This document shows, one piece after another, positions 7,014 through 15,982 of a stretch of 64,000 nt of DNA. The notes beneath the pieces were generated by a model. That model worked only from the letters and a program-made list of their open reading frames with translations, did not search any database and was not told where the DNA came from. This DNA comes from Mesorhizobium loti. GTDB lineage: Bacteria > Pseudomonadota > Alphaproteobacteria > Rhizobiales > Rhizobiaceae. The stretch lies in contig NZ_QGGH01000003.1 of assembly GCF_003148495.1 (NCBI RefSeq), positions 310,001 through 374,000 of the forward strand. The letters run 5' to 3'. The first letter of the stretch is position 1. The number at the start of each line of letters is the position of its first letter. The translations under genes were made by a program, and so were the position numbers.

Positions 7014-8246
7014 ATGAGCCTTGCAAAATGGACTGTCGGCCTGATGGCCGGAATGAGCATGCTGGCAATTGCGGCGCAGGCGAATGCGGGCGAGGTGCGC
7101 GTCACCGTCGCCGAGTACAGCGCCAAGACTGCTCCCTATTTCGCCGACGTTAAGAAGGAATTCGAGGCGGCCAATCCCGGCATCACCGTCAAGTTCGAAG
7201 TGGTGCCGTGGGATGTGCTGCTGCAGAAGCTGACCACCGACATCACCGCCGGCACCAATGCCGATCTGTCGATCATCGGCACGCGCTGGCTGATCGACTT
7301 TGTCCAGCAGGATGTCGCCGAGCCGCTCGACAGCTACATCAAGCCCGACTTCAAGGACCGCTTCATCGACACCTTCCTGTCGCCCTCGATCATGGAGGGC
7401 AAGACCTACGGCCTGCCGATCGCGGCCTCGGCGCGCGCCATGTACTACAACAAGGAGCTGTTCGAGAAAGCCGGCATCGCCAAGCCGCCGGCAACCTGGA
7501 CCGAGCTGCAGGACGATGCGCGCAAGATCAAGGCGCTGGGCTCCGGCACCTTTGGTTTCGGCCTGCAGGGCAAGGAGATCGAGACCGACGTGTACTACTA
7601 CTATGCGATGTGGTCCCAGGGCACCGAGATCCTCAACAAGGACGGCACCTCCGGCCTCGGCACGCCCGGCGCGCTTGAAGCGGCCAAGCTCTACAAGTCG
7701 ATGATCGACGAAGGCCTCACCGAGCCGGGCGTCACGTCCAACAACCGCGAGGATGTGCAGAACCTGTTCAAGCAGGGCAAGGTTGGCATGATGATCACCG
7801 CACCGTTCCTGTCCAACCAGATCAAGGACGAGGCGCCGAACCTGAAATACGGCGTGGCGGCCATTCCCGCCGGGCCGACCGGCGCGCGCGGTACCTACGG
7901 CGTGACCGATTCCATCATCATGTTCAAGAACTCCAAGAACAAGGACGAGGCGTGGAAGCTGCTCGATTTCCTGTTCACCACCGAACAGCGCGCCAAGTTC
8001 ACGCAGGGCGAAGGTTTCCTGCCGGTGAACAAGGAAGAGGCCAAGATGGACTACTATGTGAACAATGCTGATCTGGCGGCGTTCACCGCGCTGCTGCCCG
8101 ACGCCCGCTTCGCGCCGGTCATCCCCGGCTGGGAGGAGGTCGCCCAGATCACCTCCGACGCCATGCAGAAAATCTATCTCGGCGGCGATCCCGAGGCAGG
8201 CTTGAAAGACGCAGCCGCCAAGGCCAACGCGGTGCTGAAGAAATAG
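7014..8246 (+). CDS. Extracellular solute-binding protein of a sugar ABC transporter
   Basis: A 410-residue periplasmic protein. A signal peptide of about 25 residues ends in QANA before GEVRV. The mature protein has the family 1 binding-protein pattern: FEAANPGITVKFEVVPW, then MYYNKELFEKAGI and PPATWTELQDDARKI, then KVGMMITAPFLSNQ and VNKEEA. These proteins deliver sugars or polyols to CUT1 permeases. A strong hairpin lies 19 bases after the stop, ahead of two permease genes. The ligand cannot be read from the sequence. Confidence 0.93.
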   Translation: MSLAKWTVGLMAGMSMLAIAAQANAGEVRVTVAEYSAKTAPYFADVKKEFEAANPGITVKFEVVPWDVLLQKLTTDITAGTNADLSIIGTRWLIDFVQQDVAEPLDSYIKPDFKDRFIDTFLSPSIMEGKTYGLPIAASARAMYYNKELFEKAGIAKPPATWTELQDDARKIKALGSGTFGFGLQGKEIETDVYYYYAMWSQGTEILNKDGTSGLGTPGALEAAKLYKSMIDEGLTEPGVTSNNREDVQNLFKQGKVGMMITAPFLSNQIKDEAPNLKYGVAAIPAGPTGARGTYGVTDSIIMFKNSKNKDEAWKLLDFLFTTEQRAKFTQGEGFLPVNKEEAKMDYYVNNADLAAFTALLPDARFAPVIPGWEEVAQITSDAMQKIYLGGDPEAGLKDAAAKANAVLKK

Positions 8247-8265
8247 GGCGTATCTCCCTGCGCCC

Positions 8266-8299
8266 GTGGCGCGCCCCAGACTCAGGCGGGGCGCGCCAC
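8266..8299 (+). terminator. 12-bp stem hairpin between binding protein and permease genes
   Basis: GTGGCGCGCCCC pairs perfectly with GGGGCGCGCCAC around a 10-base loop. Hairpins at this position in ABC operons usually stabilise the binding-protein message and reduce read-through to the permeases. No U-tract is present. Confidence 0.6.
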
Positions 8300-8351
8300 C
8301 CCTTGGTTTCCCGCCTGGTGCGGTGGATCCGAAATTCGCATAGAAACTTCT

Positions 8352-8462
8352 GATCCACGCGCGTGGATCGGTTCACCGTTTGGTGAAACGGCGAACCGAT
8401 CCAACTCTTTATTTTAACGCAATTCCGAACGGAAAACCGCGCCACACTTTTCCTGGAATTGC
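8352..8462. repeat. Compound palindromic intergenic element
   Basis: Three dyads lie in a row: GATCCACGC/GCGTGGATC (8352-8369), ATCGGTTC/GAACCGAT (8366-8373 with 8393-8400), and a nested structure with outer arms GCAATTCC/GGAATTGC (8419-8426, 8455-8462) and inner arms GGAAAA/TTTTCC (8431-8436, 8448-8453). The last part resembles a dispersed intergenic palindrome that I recall as abundant in Mesorhizobium genomes; only one copy is in this window, so the multi-copy nature rests on memory. Confidence 0.6.
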
Positions 8463-8481
8463 TCTAGGCGCAGGCCAGCCG

Positions 8482-9351
8482 ATGCAAAACCGTTTCTTGC
8501 CCTATCTTCTGACCTTACCCAGCCTGTTCCTGGCGGCGATCGTCATCTTCTGGCCGGTCTGGGATCTGATCCAGATCTCGACGCACGATGTCAGCCGCTT
8601 CGGCCAGCTTCGCGACTTCAACGACTTTGCCAATTTCGGGGCACTCGCTGCCGATCCCGATTTCATGGCCGCGCTCTGGCGCACCGGCCAGTGGACGGTG
8701 ATGGTCGTCGGCGGCGCGCTGCTTTTGTCGATCCCGGTGGCGATGATCCTCAACACCGACTTCTATGGCCGCGGTATTGCCCGCGTCATCATCATGTTGC
8801 CCTGGGCGGTGTCGCTGACCATGACCGCGGTGGTCTGGCGCTGGGCGCTGAGTGGTGAAAGCGGCATGCTGAATTCGGCGCTGATCGGCCTCGGCATCAT
8901 CGACCACAACATCCAGTGGCTGGCGAGCGCCGAAACCGCCTTTCCCATGCAGGTGCTGATCGGCATCCTGGTGACGGTGCCGTTCACGACAACGATCTTC
9001 CTCGGCGGGCTGTCGTCGATCCCGGATGACCTCTACGAGGCGGCGGCGCTCGAAGGAGCGACACCGCTGCAGCAGTTCCGCGAAATCACCTTTCCACTGC
9101 TGAAGCCGTTCATCAACATCGCCATCGTGCTCAACACCATCTACGTGTTCAATTCCTTCCCGATCATCTGGGTGATGACGCAGGGCGGGCCGGCCAATTC
9201 GACCGACATCCTGGTCACCCACCTCTACAAGCTCGCCTTCCGCATCGGCAAGCTGGGCGAAGCATCGGCGGTGTCGCTGGTGATGTTCGCCATATTGCTC
9301 ATCTTCACCATGATCTATGTGCGGCTGGCGATGCGGGAGCAGCGCGCATGA
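8482..9351 (+). CDS. Sugar ABC transporter permease, subunit 1
   Basis: A 289-residue inner-membrane protein of the CUT1 MalF/UgpA type with about six membrane segments. The EAA loop that docks the ATPase is [22 protein letters not shown] near residue 195. The ATG at 8482 is preferred because longer frames run back into the palindromic element at 8419-8462. The stop overlaps the next permease start by ATGA, so the two are translationally coupled. Confidence 0.93.
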   Translation: MQNRFLPYLLTLPSLFLAAIVIFWPVWDLIQISTHDVSRFGQLRDFNDFANFGALAADPDFMAALWRTGQWTVMVVGGALLLSIPVAMILNTDFYGRGIARVIIMLPWAVSLTMTAVVWRWALSGESGMLNSALIGLGIIDHNIQWLASAETAFPMQVLIGILVTVPFTTTIFLGGLSSIPDDLYEAAALEGATPLQQFREITFPLLKPFINIAIVLNTIYVFNSFPIIWVMTQGGPANSTDILVTHLYKLAFRIGKLGEASAVSLVMFAILLIFTMIYVRLAMREQRA

Positions 9352-10172
9352 CAAGTAAACTCAAACGCACCGTCATTGCCTGGCTGCTGCTGGCGCCACT
9401 GATCGTGGTGACGCTCTTTCCGTTCGCGGTGATGTTCCTGACCGCGGTCAAGCCGAGACAGGAAGTGCTGTCGCCGACCTGGTGGCCGAGCGAATTCCGC
9501 TGGGCCAACTTCTCCGACATGTGGGTGGCGACCGGCTTTGGCCAGGCGCTGCTCAATTCGCTCTACGTGTCTGTGATCGCCACCGTCGGCGCCATCCTGA
9601 TCTCGGTTCCGGCGGCCTATGCCATGTCGCGCTTCCGCTTTGCCGGCTACGGCGCCTTGCGCCAGTTCCTGCTGATTTCGCAGATGATCTCGCCGATCGT
9701 GCTGGTGCTCGGCCTGTTCCGGCTGATGGCCGCCTGGGGCCTGGTCGAGAGCACGACGGCGCTTGGCTTCATCTACATGGCCTTCAACGTCGCCTTCACG
9801 GTGTGGATGCTGCAGAGCTATTTCGACACTATCCCGCGCGATCTCGAGGAGGCGGCCTGGATGGAAGGCGCCGGCCGCTGGCTGACCTTGCGCAAGGTGT
9901 TCCTGCCGCTCTGCCTGCCGGCGATCGCGGTCACCGCGATCTTCACCTTCATCAATGCCTGGAACGAATTCGTCGTCGCGCTCACCATGCTGCGCAGCCA
10001 GGAAAGCTACACGCTGCCGATCCAGGTGTTTTCGCTGGTCGCTGGCCGCTATACCATCGAATGGCACCACGTCATGGCGGCCACGCTGCTGGCGACCTTG
10101 CCGGTGGCCATCCTGTTCATCTGGCTGCAGCGCTACCTCGTCAGGGGCCTGGCGCTCGGGGCGGTCAAATAG
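9348..10172 (+). CDS. Sugar ABC transporter permease, subunit 2
   Basis: A 274-residue CUT1 permease of the MalG/UgpE type. It has an N-terminal membrane segment, a central block of segments and an EAA loop ([22 protein letters not shown]) near residue 170. Its ATG overlaps the stop of the first permease gene. Together with that permease, the binding protein at 7014 and the ATPase at 4955 it completes an importer. The M81 family gene follows after 23 bases in the same direction. Confidence 0.93.
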   Translation: MTSKLKRTVIAWLLLAPLIVVTLFPFAVMFLTAVKPRQEVLSPTWWPSEFRWANFSDMWVATGFGQALLNSLYVSVIATVGAILISVPAAYAMSRFRFAGYGALRQFLLISQMISPIVLVLGLFRLMAAWGLVESTTALGFIYMAFNVAFTVWMLQSYFDTIPRDLEEAAWMEGAGRWLTLRKVFLPLCLPAIAVTAIFTFINAWNEFVVALTMLRSQESYTLPIQVFSLVAGRYTIEWHHVMAATLLATLPVAILFIWLQRYLVRGLALGAVK

Positions 10173-10195
10173 CCGCCACCATCCACGGAGCTTTC

Positions 10196-11692
10196 ATGCG
10201 CATCTTCACCGCCTCGCTGGCGACGGAAACCAACACCTTCTCGCCGGTGCCGACCGATAGGGCCTCGTTCGAGATGGCCTTCTATGCTGGGCCCGGCAAA
10301 CATCCGGAAACACCGACTTTGTGCTCGTCGCCGATGGTTGCCCTGCGCCGGCGGGCGGTCGCCGAAGGCCTTGATGTCATCGAAGGCACCGCCACCTGGG
10401 CCGAGCCCGGCGGTCTGGTGCAACGGCAGACCTATGAGGCGCTGCGCGACGAGATTCTCGGTCAGCTCAAGGCAGCGCTGCCGGTCGACGCCGTCATCCT
10501 CGGCCTGCATGGCGCCATGGTGGCGCAAGGCTATGACGACTGTGAAGGCGATCTGCTCGAACGCGTCCGCGCGATGGTCGGGCCGGAGGTGGTGATCGCG
10601 GTGGAGCTCGATCCGCACAGTCATCTGACGCCGAAGCGAGTCGCTGCCTCCGATATCCTCGCCTACTTCCTCGAATTTCCGCACACTGATTTCTACGAGC
10701 GTGGCGAACATGTCGTCGAGCTTGGTCTTGCCGCGGCGCGCGGTGAGATCAAGCCGGTCATCTCGACCTTCGATTGCCGCATGATCCAGGTGCTGCCGAC
10801 CAGCCGCGAGCCGATGCGCTCCTTCGTCGACCGCATCAAGGCGCTGCATGGCAAGGACGGCGTGCTGTCGGTCTCGGTCATCCACGGCTTCATGGCGGCC
10901 GACGTGCCCGAGATGGGCACGCGCATCCTGGTCGTCACCGACAATGACAAGGCCAAGGGCGACGCGCTGGCGGAACGGCTGGGGCGGGAGCTTTACGCGC
11001 TGCGCGAAAAGACGGCGATGACCATGCTGAGCGCCACCGACGGCATCGACCGGGCGCTGGCCGTGCGCGCCAAGAATCCGGGCAAGCCGGTGGTCATCGC
11101 CGATATCTGGGACAATCCCGGCGGCGGTGTGCCGGGCGACGGCACCTTCGTGCTGCGCCAGATGCTGGCGCGTGGCCTGGACAAATTCGGTGTGGCGACG
11201 ATCTGGGATCCGATCGCGGTCACCTTCTGCCTGGCGGCGGGCGAGGGCGCGGTCATCGACCTGCGCTTCGGCGGCAAGGCCGGGCCGCAGGCCGGCGAGC
11301 CGATCGACGCGCGCGTGCGCGTGCTGAAGGCGGTTGCGGAGGGTTGGCAAAGTTTCGGGCCAAGCCGCGTGACGCTGGGGCCGACGGCGCTGGTCCGCCT
11401 CGAAGGCACCGAGGTCGACATCATCCTCAACACCAATCGCACGCAGACCTTCGAGCCGGATATCTTTTCCAATATCGGCGTTGACCCACTGGCCAAGGAC
11501 ATGCTGCTGATCAAGTCGACCAATCATTTCTACGCCGGCTTCGAGCCGATCGCCGCCGAGATCATCTATGTCTCGGCGCCGAGTTCGTATCCAAGCAATC
11601 CGGCGGTGACCAACTACACCAAGCTTACGCGGCCGATCTGGCCGCGGGTGGCTGATCCTTGGAAGAGTGACGCTGGCATTCTCCCCCCTTGA
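10196..11692 (+). CDS. M81 family metallohydrolase (MlrC-like)
   Basis: A 498-residue protein of the M81/DUF1485 group, named after microcystinase C. The N-terminal domain opens RIFTASLATETNTFSP and contains LHGAMVAQGYDD and AVELDPHSHLTPKRV with candidate metal-binding Asp and His residues; the C-terminal domain carries DIWDNPGGGVPGDGT. The ATG at 10196 follows GGAG; longer reading of the frame would only add out-of-frame permease sequence. It closes the ABC operon, so the natural substrate is probably an imported amide or glycoside derivative rather than microcystin. The stop codon lies inside a palindromic repeat. Confidence 0.88.
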   Translation: MRIFTASLATETNTFSPVPTDRASFEMAFYAGPGKHPETPTLCSSPMVALRRRAVAEGLDVIEGTATWAEPGGLVQRQTYEALRDEILGQLKAALPVDAVILGLHGAMVAQGYDDCEGDLLERVRAMVGPEVVIAVELDPHSHLTPKRVAASDILAYFLEFPHTDFYERGEHVVELGLAAARGEIKPVISTFDCRMIQVLPTSREPMRSFVDRIKALHGKDGVLSVSVIHGFMAADVPEMGTRILVVTDNDKAKGDALAERLGRELYALREKTAMTMLSATDGIDRALAVRAKNPGKPVVIADIWDNPGGGVPGDGTFVLRQMLARGLDKFGVATIWDPIAVTFCLAAGEGAVIDLRFGGKAGPQAGEPIDARVRVLKAVAEGWQSFGPSRVTLGPTALVRLEGTEVDIILNTNRTQTFEPDIFSNIGVDPLAKDMLLIKSTNHFYAGFEPIAAEIIYVSAPSSYPSNPAVTNYTKLTRPIWPRVADPWKSDAGILPP

Positions 11693-11829
11693 GGGGGAGA
11701 TGTCGCCGAAGGCGACAGAGGGGGTCGTCTCTCGTGGAGTGCCAACTTTCTTCTGTCGCAGGAGGCCGAGTCCGGTCGGACCGACCCCCTCTGGCCGCTT
11801 CGCGGCCATCTCCCCCTCGAGGGGGGAGA
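11681..11829. repeat. Long imperfect inverted repeat between convergent genes
   Basis: The left arm (about 11681-11729) and right arm (about 11781-11829) are inverted copies: each holds a CTCCCCCC.GAGGGGGAG dyad, a small hairpin and AGAGGGGGTCG. The small hairpins differ in sequence, TCGCC-GAAG-GCGA on the left and GGCCGC-GAA-GCGGCC on the right, but both keep pairing. It separates the M81 gene from the M3 peptidase gene and may serve as a two-way terminator. It resembles dispersed rhizobial intergenic mosaic elements. Confidence 0.75.
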
Positions 11830-11839
11830 GTGTGCAGCG

Positions 11840-13894
11840 CTATACCAGCCCGCGCTTGGCCATCATCGCTTCGGGCGAAGGCATCTTGCCACGGAAAGCC
11901 GTGTAGAGCTCTTCCGGGTCCTTCGAGCCGCCGGCGGCGTAGATGTTCTTGCGCAACCGCTCGGCGAGCGCCGGGTTGAAGGGGTCGCCGGTCTCCTCAA
12001 AGGCGGCGAAGGCATCGGCGTCGAGCACTTCCGACCACATGTACGAGTAATAGCCGGCCGAATAGCCGTCGCCGGAAAAGACATGGCCGAAATGCGGGGT
12101 GCGGTGGCGCATGGCGATGGTGTCAGGCATGTGCAGCGTCGCAAGCGTTTCGGCTTCGAAACGAAGCGGCGCTTCCGGTGCATCCGGTCGGGCGTGATAG
12201 GCCATGTCGATCAGCGCCGAGGCGGTGAATTCGACCGTGGCGAAGCCGGCGCCGAACGTGCGCGCCGCCAGCATCTTGTCGAGCAGCGCCTTCGGCATCG
12301 GCTTGCCGGTCTTCACGTGCAAAGCGTGCTTTTCCAGCACCGCCGGCACCGTCAGCCAATGCTCGTAGAGCTGCGAGGGCAGTTCGACGAAATCGCGGCT
12401 GACCGAGGTGCCCGCGACCGACGGCCAGGTGACGTCGGTCAGCATGCCGTGCAAAGCATGGCCGAACTCGTGGAACAGCGTCTTCGCCTCGTCGACCGAG
12501 AGCAGAGCCGGCTCGCCAACCGGCGGCTTGGCGAAGTTCATGATGTTGTAGATCACCGGTTTCGAGCCGTGGCCGAGCCTATAGCCGGACTGCAGCGCGC
12601 TCATCCAGGCACCGGAGCGCTTTGATGGCCGCGCGAAATAGTCGGCGAGGAACAGGCCGCGCTCGCTGCCGTCGGCATTCTTCACCACGAACACACGCGC
12701 GTCGGGGTGCCAGGCCGCGATGCCTTTTTTCTCCTCGAAGGTGACGCCGAACAGCCGTGTCGCCACGTCGAAGCAGGCGTCGATGATCCGGTCGAGCTGC
12801 AAATAGGGTTTCAGTTCAGCCTCGTCGAAGGCGAATTTTTCCGCGCGCAGTTTCTCCTGGTAGAAGCGCCAGTCCCAGGCGGCGAATTTTTCGTTGCTGC
12901 CGGCTGCGGTGGCCAGGCGCTGCAGGTCGGTCTGGTCGGCGGCCGCCTTCTCCAGCGCTTTCTCCCACACCGGATCAAGCAGCGCGTGCACCGCCTTTGG
13001 TGTCTTGGCCATGGTGTCGTCGAGCTTCAGCGCGGCGAAGGAGGCGTAGCCGAGCAGCTTTGCCTTTTCGGCGCGCAGGCGCAGCATGTCGCGCACCACG
13101 GACGTGTTGTCGGTGGTGCCGCCATTCTGGCCGCGCATGGTGAAGGCGCGGAAGGCGATCTCGCGCAGGTCGCGGCGTTCAGAGAAGGTCGAGAACGGCT
13201 CATAGATCGAGCGCGATAGGGTGACGGCATAGCGACCCTTCTGGCCGCGCATCTCGGCGGCTTCGGCCATCGAGCTTTTCAGGAAATCCGGCAGACCGAC
13301 AAGATCGGCATCGTCGAGGAACAGCGCCCAGTCGCTCTCGTCGGCCAGCACATTCTGGCCGAAGCTGGTGCCGAGCGAAGACAATTCCTCGCTGATCTTG
13401 GCCAGCCGCTTCTTACCGTCGGCGTCGAGTTTGGCGCCGGATCGGACAAAGCCCTTCCAGGTCTTTTCCAGGACCCGCAGCGTCTCGGCGTCGAGCTTCA
13501 GGCTCTCACGGCGCTGGTAGAGATCGTCGATGCGGGCAAACAGCCTCTCATTCATCGAAATCGCCGAGAAATGCCTGGACATTTTCGGCGAGATGTCGCG
13601 CTCCAGCGCCTGGATCGTGTCATTGGTGTAGGCGCCGGCGCGGCACCAGAAGATCGACGAGACGCGATCGAGTGCTTCGCCGCCGAGTTCCAGCGCGGCA
13701 AGCGTGTTCTCGATGGTCGGGGCATCCTTGTTGCCGGCGATCGCCTCGATCTCGGCCTCATGCGCCTTCAGCGCCGTGTCGAAGACCGGGGAGAAGTCGC
13801 CGTCGCCAATGCGGGTGAAATCCGGCAGGCCCAGCGGCCCTTGCCACGTGGTCAGCGGATGGGCGGCGAGGTCGACAGCTTTTGTGGAAGGCAT
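11840..13894 (-). CDS. M3 family oligopeptidase (Dcp/oligopeptidase A type)
   Basis: A 684-residue zinc metallopeptidase. HEFGH at 475-479 is the M3 active-site motif, and GYSAGYYSYMWSEVLDADAFAAF near the C-terminus is the usual substrate-binding tyrosine-rich segment. There is no signal peptide, so it acts in the cytoplasm on short peptides. The ATG at 13894 (MPSTKAVDL) gives the normal family length; upstream codons look non-coding. It is transcribed alone toward the inverted repeat at 11681-11829. Confidence 0.94.
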   Translation of the reverse strand: MPSTKAVDLAAHPLTTWQGPLGLPDFTRIGDGDFSPVFDTALKAHEAEIEAIAGNKDAPTIENTLAALELGGEALDRVSSIFWCRAGAYTNDTIQALERDISPKMSRHFSAISMNERLFARIDDLYQRRESLKLDAETLRVLEKTWKGFVRSGAKLDADGKKRLAKISEELSSLGTSFGQNVLADESDWALFLDDADLVGLPDFLKSSMAEAAEMRGQKGRYAVTLSRSIYEPFSTFSERRDLREIAFRAFTMRGQNGGTTDNTSVVRDMLRLRAEKAKLLGYASFAALKLDDTMAKTPKAVHALLDPVWEKALEKAAADQTDLQRLATAAGSNEKFAAWDWRFYQEKLRAEKFAFDEAELKPYLQLDRIIDACFDVATRLFGVTFEEKKGIAAWHPDARVFVVKNADGSERGLFLADYFARPSKRSGAWMSALQSGYRLGHGSKPVIYNIMNFAKPPVGEPALLSVDEAKTLFHEFGHALHGMLTDVTWPSVAGTSVSRDFVELPSQLYEHWLTVPAVLEKHALHVKTGKPMPKALLDKMLAARTFGAGFATVEFTASALIDMAYHARPDAPEAPLRFEAETLATLHMPDTIAMRHRTPHFGHVFSGDGYSAGYYSYMWSEVLDADAFAAFEETGDPFNPALAERLRKNIYAAGGSKDPEELYTAFRGKMPSPEAMMAKRGLV

Positions 13895-13987
13895 GGACAG
13901 TCTTTCGCTGGAGAAGGCAGGGTGGGTCGCTACCGATGTAGGGCGCGGCCGGCGGACCCGCAATATCGCAGTTGGCCGATATCCGCC

Positions 13988-14422
13988 TCAGAAGCCGTCG
14001 CAGTTCTCGGCGATCGCGGCTTGCGAACTGGCGGTGATGCGATTGTCGGACACCGCGAAGGTTTCCTGCATCAGCATGTCGTTGTTGGGGAAATCGTAAC
14101 AAGCGACCACCGTGGTGACGCCGCTTTCGCTCTTCTCGATCCGGTGCCGGATCGCAGCACCCGCAACAGCACCTTTCCATTCGTCGATCGAAGCGATGAA
14201 TTCCTGCTTGCTTTGCACAATGCCGAGGTCGTCCAGCTTAATGCGGACATCATCGGAGAGCAGGTCGGACAGTTCGGTGCGGTCGGCGACCAGCAGAGCC
14301 GAATACCAGCGGCTGATGATGGCGCGATCATCGGCGCGGGCGGCAATGATCGCGACCAGCAGCGCGGCCGCCGTGAAAACGATCGACCGGATGTTCACCA
14401 CCTTGCGCGCCGCTATGTTCAT
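13988..14422 (-). CDS. Secreted NTF2-like (SnoaL-fold) protein
   Basis: A 144-residue protein with an N-terminal hydrophobic segment (IRSIVFTAAALLVAIIAARA) that is a probable signal peptide, followed by an NTF2-like pattern (IISRWYSALLVADRTELSDLLSDDVRIKL). Such domains bind small ligands or act as stress-related enzymes, but the function here is unknown. Its start overlaps the stop of the carbonic anhydrase gene by ATGA, so it is translated with it. Confidence 0.75.
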   Translation of the reverse strand: MNIAARKVVNIRSIVFTAAALLVAIIAARADDRAIISRWYSALLVADRTELSDLLSDDVRIKLDDLGIVQSKQEFIASIDEWKGAVAGAAIRHRIEKSESGVTTVVACYDFPNNDMLMQETFAVSDNRITASSQAAIAENCDGF

Positions 14423-15063
14423 CCCAGCTCTGGCCGTTCGAAATCGCCGGTCTCCTTGTTCATCGTCCAGAGTTCACCGGTCGAAATGTCGAACCAGGCG
14501 CCGTGCAGCGACAGCCGCCCCTTGCCTTCGAGAATCGAGACGCAGGGAAAGGTCCTCAGATTGGCGATGGAATAACGGATCGAGATGCGCTCCAGCGCGG
14601 TCTGGCGCTCCGTCGCGGTCATGAAGGTGCTGGAGGACACGGTTTCGGCGGCAGGTGCGATCAGGCTCATCCACTTGCCGATGAAGTCGCCGGGCGACAG
14701 CGGTGCGGAATTGGTGTCGAGCGCGGCGCGGATGCCGCCGCAGCGGCCATGGCCCATGACGACGATACTCTTGACCTTGAGGCTCTGCACGGCGAATTCA
14801 AGCGCCGCCGAGGTCGAATGGAATTCGCCGTCCGGTGCGTAGGGCGGCACCAGATTGCCGACATTGCGCAGCACGAAGAGTTCGCCAGGCCCGGCGTCGA
14901 AGATCGCTTCGGGGGCCGCGCGGGAGTCGCAACAGGCGACGATCATTGTTTCGGGCGCCTGGCCTTCGCGGGCAAGCTCGCGATAGCGTCCGCTCTCGGT
15001 GAGATAGCGGCCATTCATGAAATTGCGGTAGCCGGCGAGAAGATGGTCGGGGAGATGGGACAT
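14419..15063 (-). CDS. Beta-class carbonic anhydrase
   Basis: A 214-residue zinc enzyme that interconverts carbon dioxide and bicarbonate. Ligands are visible: Cys44 in ACCDSR with the Asp46-Arg48 dyad, then His105 and Cys108 in MGHGRCGG. The core PGELFVLRNVGNLVPPY is typical of plant-type beta enzymes. No signal peptide, so cytoplasmic. It is the first gene of a pair with the NTF2-like protein, joined by an ATGA overlap. Confidence 0.96.
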   Translation of the reverse strand: MSHLPDHLLAGYRNFMNGRYLTESGRYRELAREGQAPETMIVACCDSRAAPEAIFDAGPGELFVLRNVGNLVPPYAPDGEFHSTSAALEFAVQSLKVKSIVVMGHGRCGGIRAALDTNSAPLSPGDFIGKWMSLIAPAAETVSSSTFMTATERQTALERISIRYSIANLRTFPCVSILEGKGRLSLHGAWFDISTGELWTMNKETGDFERPELG

Positions 15064-15211
15064 GGGCGGCGTCTGGAGCCTTTCCGGGTTGGAGGCGGCA
15101 GCTCGTTGCGGTCAAAAGAGGCTCTAACGGTAAAAGCCCGTTGCGAGCAATGCAGAATTATGGGGGCTGGCTATAAATGCCATGCATCAGGCGCAGCCTT
15201 GGCCAATATTC

Positions 15212-15982
15212 TTACGCCCAAATGGCAACGGGAATGCCAAACCTGTCGCGGGCCGGCGGGTCGGGAAACGGCCGTGCCTCACCGCTGGCGATGCGACCGG
15301 CGATCAGCATCATTGCTGCTGCGTCAAGGAAGTCATCGGCGGCGGCACCGCGCGGCGGCGGCTGGTCGAGAAAGCGCATGTCGTAGCCATGCCGGCAGAG
15401 TAGCGCCTTGCGTTCCGCCATTCCGGCCGGGTTGATGCTGCCTTTGATTTTCTTCGGCAATTGCATGGCCTGGTCGCCGTTCAGCCGGCAGAAAGCGAGT
15501 TCCGGATGCGATTCGAACACGCGGCCGCGCAGATCGGGTCGCGCGATCAGCAGTGCGTCGATCTCGCGGATCTTGGCAAAAATGCCGAACGCCTGGATCG
15601 AAACGCCGCGCGGCGGGTCGGATGTGGTTTTGGCCACCTCGCTTGCCCTGATGTGCGCCGCATACCAGGCTTCGATGGTGGTGAAGTCGTTGGTGTCGGC
15701 ATAGAGCGCGGCGCGGGACGGGATCGAGAAGACGCTGGATTGGCGTGCCCCAAGCAACGGCCGCACCAGCGCTTCCGGGCCGCGCCCGCCTTTGCTCGAA
15801 AACTCGGGCAGGCCGATCGGCATGTCGACGGCAACAACTGCGTCATCGGGGAGTGCCGCAAGCAGGGCGGCGAAGCCGGCAAAGACAGCAACGGAGGGTG
15901 CCGAACCAGAAGCGCGCCGCACGGCAATCCACCCGCCCTTGCAGCCGTCGACGCCGACAAGCACGATCTCGGCCGGTGTCAC
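15212..15982 (-). CDS. DUF429 domain protein
   Basis: A 256-residue protein opening VTPAEIVLVGVDGCKGGWIAV, the signature of DUF429, with conserved VAVDMPIGLPE and a ring of acidic residues resembling RNase H-fold enzymes. The biochemical role is unknown. The GTG start at 15982 overlaps the pyridoxal kinase TGA as GTGA, which settles the start against a much longer open frame. It is the third gene of the small-membrane-protein/pdxY operon. Confidence 0.88.
   Translation of the reverse strand: MTPAEIVLVGVDGCKGGWIAVRRASGSAPSVAVFAGFAALLAALPDDAVVAVDMPIGLPEFSSKGGRGPEALVRPLLGARQSSVFSIPSRAALYADTNDFTTIEAWYAAHIRASEVAKTTSDPPRGVSIQAFGIFAKIREIDALLIARPDLRGRVFESHPELAFCRLNGDQAMQLPKKIKGSINPAGMAERKALLCRHGYDMRFLDQPPPRGAAADDFLDAAAMMLIAGRIASGEARPFPDPPARDRFGIPVAIWA

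Noticed and set aside
8380..8481. Longer N-terminus for permease 1
   Set aside because: It would translate the palindromic repeat; the ATG at 8482 starts the normal membrane domain.
9482..11692. A 736-codon version of the M81 protein
   Set aside because: The first 238 codons are the wrong frame of the upstream permease gene. The ATG at 10196 has a ribosome-binding site and family start.
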